Positions 40,497 to 42,303 of a stretch of 42,303 bases of DNA are shown one piece after another (the stretch's first letter is position 1; every line of letters starts with the position of its first letter). The DNA is from CAZBDU01 sp964490725. Lineage in GTDB: Bacteria > Spirochaetota > Spirochaetia > SZUA-6 > DRHE01. Location of the stretch: positions 1 through 42,303 of the forward strand of contig CAZBDU010000045.1 in the NCBI GenBank assembly GCA_964490725.1, given 5' to 3'. A program made the position numbers and the translations under genes. The notes beneath the pieces were generated by a model, which made no database searches, was not told the DNA's origin, and saw only the letters and a list, made by a program, of their open reading frames with translations.

Positions 40497-41170
40497 CCCC
40501 CCGACCCTGTGCCGGGGCCCGTCCCAGCGCCAGCTCCAAGGGCAGCCCCGCCATGGAACGCAGCTCGCGCCGCTGGACGGCCCGGCCGTTCTCCTCCAGG
40601 GCCGCCGCCACGCGGATGGGGCGGCAGTCCGCGATGCGCGGCTGCAACAGGTGGACCCGCTCGTACAGACGTACCATGGGCCTGCCCATGCGCTCCAGCC
40701 CCACCACCGCCAGCCCGCCCCGCGGCCTGGCAACGCGCCGGCACTCGGACAGCACCCGAGGTATATCGGGCAGGGCGGACAGCTCCAGGGTGAAGCTCAT
40801 GAACTGCGCGTCGAAACGCTCTTCCAGCAGAGGCAGCTTCCTGGCGTCGGCCCTGGTCAGCCTGGCACGGCCCCCCAGGCCGGCGGCCTCCAGGCGCCCC
40901 CGGGCCACAGCCAGCATCTCCTCGGCGATGTCCACCCCCACCACCTCCCCGGCCCCTCCGCAGCCACCAGAAGCTCCAGGGCGCGGCCGGTTCCGCACCC
41001 GATCTCCAGCACGCGCTCCCCGCGCTGCACCTCCAGCATGGCCACGCCGGCACGCTGCAGCCTGAGCTCGGTGCGGCCGGACAGCAGGCCGTACCAGCGC
41101 GCCATGCGGTTGTGGCTCGCCGGGCCTTCTCGACGCTGCGGTTCACCTCCGCAACGCGCTCCTTTTTCAC
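40489..41170 (-). pseudogene. SAM-dependent methyltransferase gene with two frameshifts
   Basis: A GTG at 41170 overlaps the mutM stop by 4 bp and starts KKERVAEVNRSVEKARR. A one-base loss near 41115-41120 is needed to reach SHNRMARWYGLLSGRTELRL and VLEIGCGTGRALELL. A second one-base loss near 40947-40960, in a G/C-rich run, leads to GEVVGVDIAEEMLAVARGRL, FDAQFMSFTLELS and GLAVVGLERMGRPM. Joined, these form a standard class I methyltransferase of about 225 residues. Either the gene is decaying or the assembly has two single-base errors. Confidence 0.75.
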
Positions 41171-42009
41171 CGTCCCGCCTCCCCCCCGTCCGGCTCCTTC
41201 TGGCAGCCCGGACAGAAATGCGTTCCCCGCCCGGCCAGGCGCACCTTCCGGATCACCTGCCCGCAGCGGGGACAGGGCTCGCCGGCCCGGCCGTACACGC
41301 GCAGCCGGTCCTGGAATCCCCCGCGGCGGTTGTCGGTATCCACGTAGTCCGACAGAGTGGTCCCGCCGCGAGCGATGGCCTCCTGCAGGACCTCCTGCAG
41401 AGCCTCCCAGAGAGCCTCGATCTCCTCCGCCGAAAGCGATCCGGCCGGCCGCAGCGGCGACAGTCCCGCCCGATACAGGGATTCGTCCGCGTAGATGTTT
41501 CCCACCCCCGCGACCACGCTCTGGTTCAGAAGCGCTCCCTTCACGGACAGGCGCCTGCCGGCAAGCCCCCTGGCCAGGCCGCAGACCCCGGCGGTGAGCG
41601 CGTCCGGGCCCAGCCGTCTGGCGGCCAGGAACTCGGCGGCGCTTCCCGCCAGCAGCTCGAACCCCCCGAACCTGCGTACGTCGCGATAGGCGAGCTTCTC
41701 CTCCCCCGGAGACAGCGTCAGCTCCAGGTGCGTGTGCCTGTCCGGCGGGCGGTCCGCCGCAAGGAGAAGCAGCTGCCCGGTCATGCCCAGATGGACCGCC
41801 GTCAGCGAGGAGGCGCCGAAGCGGAGGAACAGATACTTCCCGTGGCGGCCCACCTCCTCCAGGGTCTGGCCCCTGAGGGCCGACTCCAGCCGCGACCAGT
41901 CCGGACGGACCACAGCCGGTTGGCGGCAGGTGCAGGCCGTCACGGTCCGCCCCACGACCCGCTGCCGCAGCTGGCGGGCAATGTGCTCTACCTCGGGTAG
42001 CTCGGGCAA
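41167..42009 (-). CDS. mutM: formamidopyrimidine-DNA glycosylase
   Basis: This 280-residue base-excision enzyme removes oxidised purines such as 8-oxoguanine. The N-terminal PELPEVE (catalytic Pro/Glu after Met removal), KYLFLRF, HLGMTGQL, RRFGGF, NQSVVAGVGNIYADESL, SDYVDTDNRRGGFQ and a C-terminal zinc finger (CPRCG ... CPGC) are all present. It starts 3 bp after the preceding gene's stop and overlaps the methyltransferase by 4 bp, so these genes form one minus-strand operon. Confidence 0.97.
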   Translation of the reverse strand: MPELPEVEHIARQLRQRVVGRTVTACTCRQPAVVRPDWSRLESALRGQTLEEVGRHGKYLFLRFGASSLTAVHLGMTGQLLLLAADRPPDRHTHLELTLSPGEEKLAYRDVRRFGGFELLAGSAAEFLAARRLGPDALTAGVCGLARGLAGRRLSVKGALLNQSVVAGVGNIYADESLYRAGLSPLRPAGSLSAEEIEALWEALQEVLQEAIARGGTTLSDYVDTDNRRGGFQDRLRVYGRAGEPCPRCGQVIRKVRLAGRGTHFCPGCQKEPDGGEAGR

Positions 42010-42012
42010 GAT

Positions 42013-42303
42013 CTACGCCGCTCCCGGGTCAGCCCCGGCGCTTACGCTTCGAAGAAAGCCCGCGATCTCCGCAGCCGTGGGTGGACAGCCCGCAAGCGCC
42101 TTATCGAGCCCGGCGGTGCAGCTTCCCACACCGATCCCGCTCCCGCGCAGAGAGCGGAAACCCTGGCCGACGTGCACCCCGCCGGCCCCCCGCAGCCTCT
42201 CCAGGCTTTCCGGGACGCGCGCCAGGGCGGCGGCCAGGCTGCCGTAGCAGGCCGAGCACGCCGCCTCCGCCACGATGCAGCCGTCCGCCGCGCCGCGCCG
42301 GCG
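42013..42303 (-). CDS. C-terminal part of a DUF362-like protein (runs off the window)
   Basis: The reading frame is open to the right edge, so the 5' part is outside the window. Visible residues include GCIVAEAACSACYGSLAAAL, HVGQGFRSLRG, GIGVGSCTAGL and GCPPTAAEIAGFL. This Cys-rich end resembles the C-terminus of DUF362-type proteins as I remember them. Function unknown. It is upstream of mutM with 3 bp between them. Confidence 0.7.
   Translation of the reverse strand, partial: RRRGAADGCIVAEAACSACYGSLAAALARVPESLERLRGAGGVHVGQGFRSLRGSGIGVGSCTAGLDKALAGCPPTAAEIAGFLRSVSAGADPGAA

Noticed and set aside
1..42303. CRISPR arrays, prophage structural genes or insertion sequences
   Set aside because: No regularly spaced repeats, capsid/tail genes or transposase-like genes were seen on either strand.

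Overview
The window is a high-GC bacterial chromosome segment, most likely from an uncultured spirochaete. This is inferred from three things: a substrate-binding protein whose mature N-terminus starts GGQQE, as in many Spirochaetes; a decayed lipoprotein of a type I associate with spirochaetes; and the general gene mix. No 16S or other firm marker is present. Most of the window is densely packed. The block from about 14.93 to 26.48 kb is visibly lower in GC, reads in one direction, and is flanked by two copies of the tmRNA 3' end.

Region 1 (130-9281, plus strand) is the most unusual part. A 1191-residue protein joins three PilZ c-di-GMP receptor domains and a YcgR-type N-domain to a LuxD-like acyl-transferase/thioesterase and a SAM methyltransferase. 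It is followed by an acyl-adenylating enzyme with a non-standard P-loop, a dedicated acyl carrier protein, a B12-binding radical SAM enzyme, and a membrane hybrid histidine kinase ending in an HD-GYP c-di-GMP phosphodiesterase. I read this as a c-di-GMP-controlled acyl (lipid) modification pathway. The product is unknown.

Region 2 (9292-14921) holds hemW and two signal peptidases on the minus strand. Divergent from these is a membrane-anchored PEGA/FGE-sulfatase protein with a perfect consensus promoter whose expected start site falls on the start codon. smpB and ssrA (tmRNA) follow.

Region 3 (14922-26498) is a genomic island inserted at the 3' end of ssrA. After a decayed MarR-like regulator comes one long plus-strand catabolic operon: a sugar-type ABC transporter (binding protein and two permeases, no ATPase), two cyclase-family proteins (one lacking metal ligands), a VOC epimerase-like protein, a SorC-type regulator, 2-oxoacid dehydrogenase E1 alpha and beta, a free-standing lipoyl domain, and an FGGY sugar kinase. 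No integrase is visible.

Region 4 (26.5-32 kb) contains an ankyrin-repeat protein, a small lipoprotein, an SppA peptidase fused to a beta-rich N-domain, endonuclease V, and a lipoprotein pseudogene broken by a 14-bp tandem duplication plus a nonsense codon.

Region 5 (32.1-42.3 kb) contains a type III H+-ATPase, argA with an adjacent GNAT-type protein, a diacylglycerol-kinase-family protein, a large conserved protein of unknown function, a twice-frameshifted methyltransferase gene, mutM, and the C-terminal part of a DUF362-like protein that runs off the right edge.
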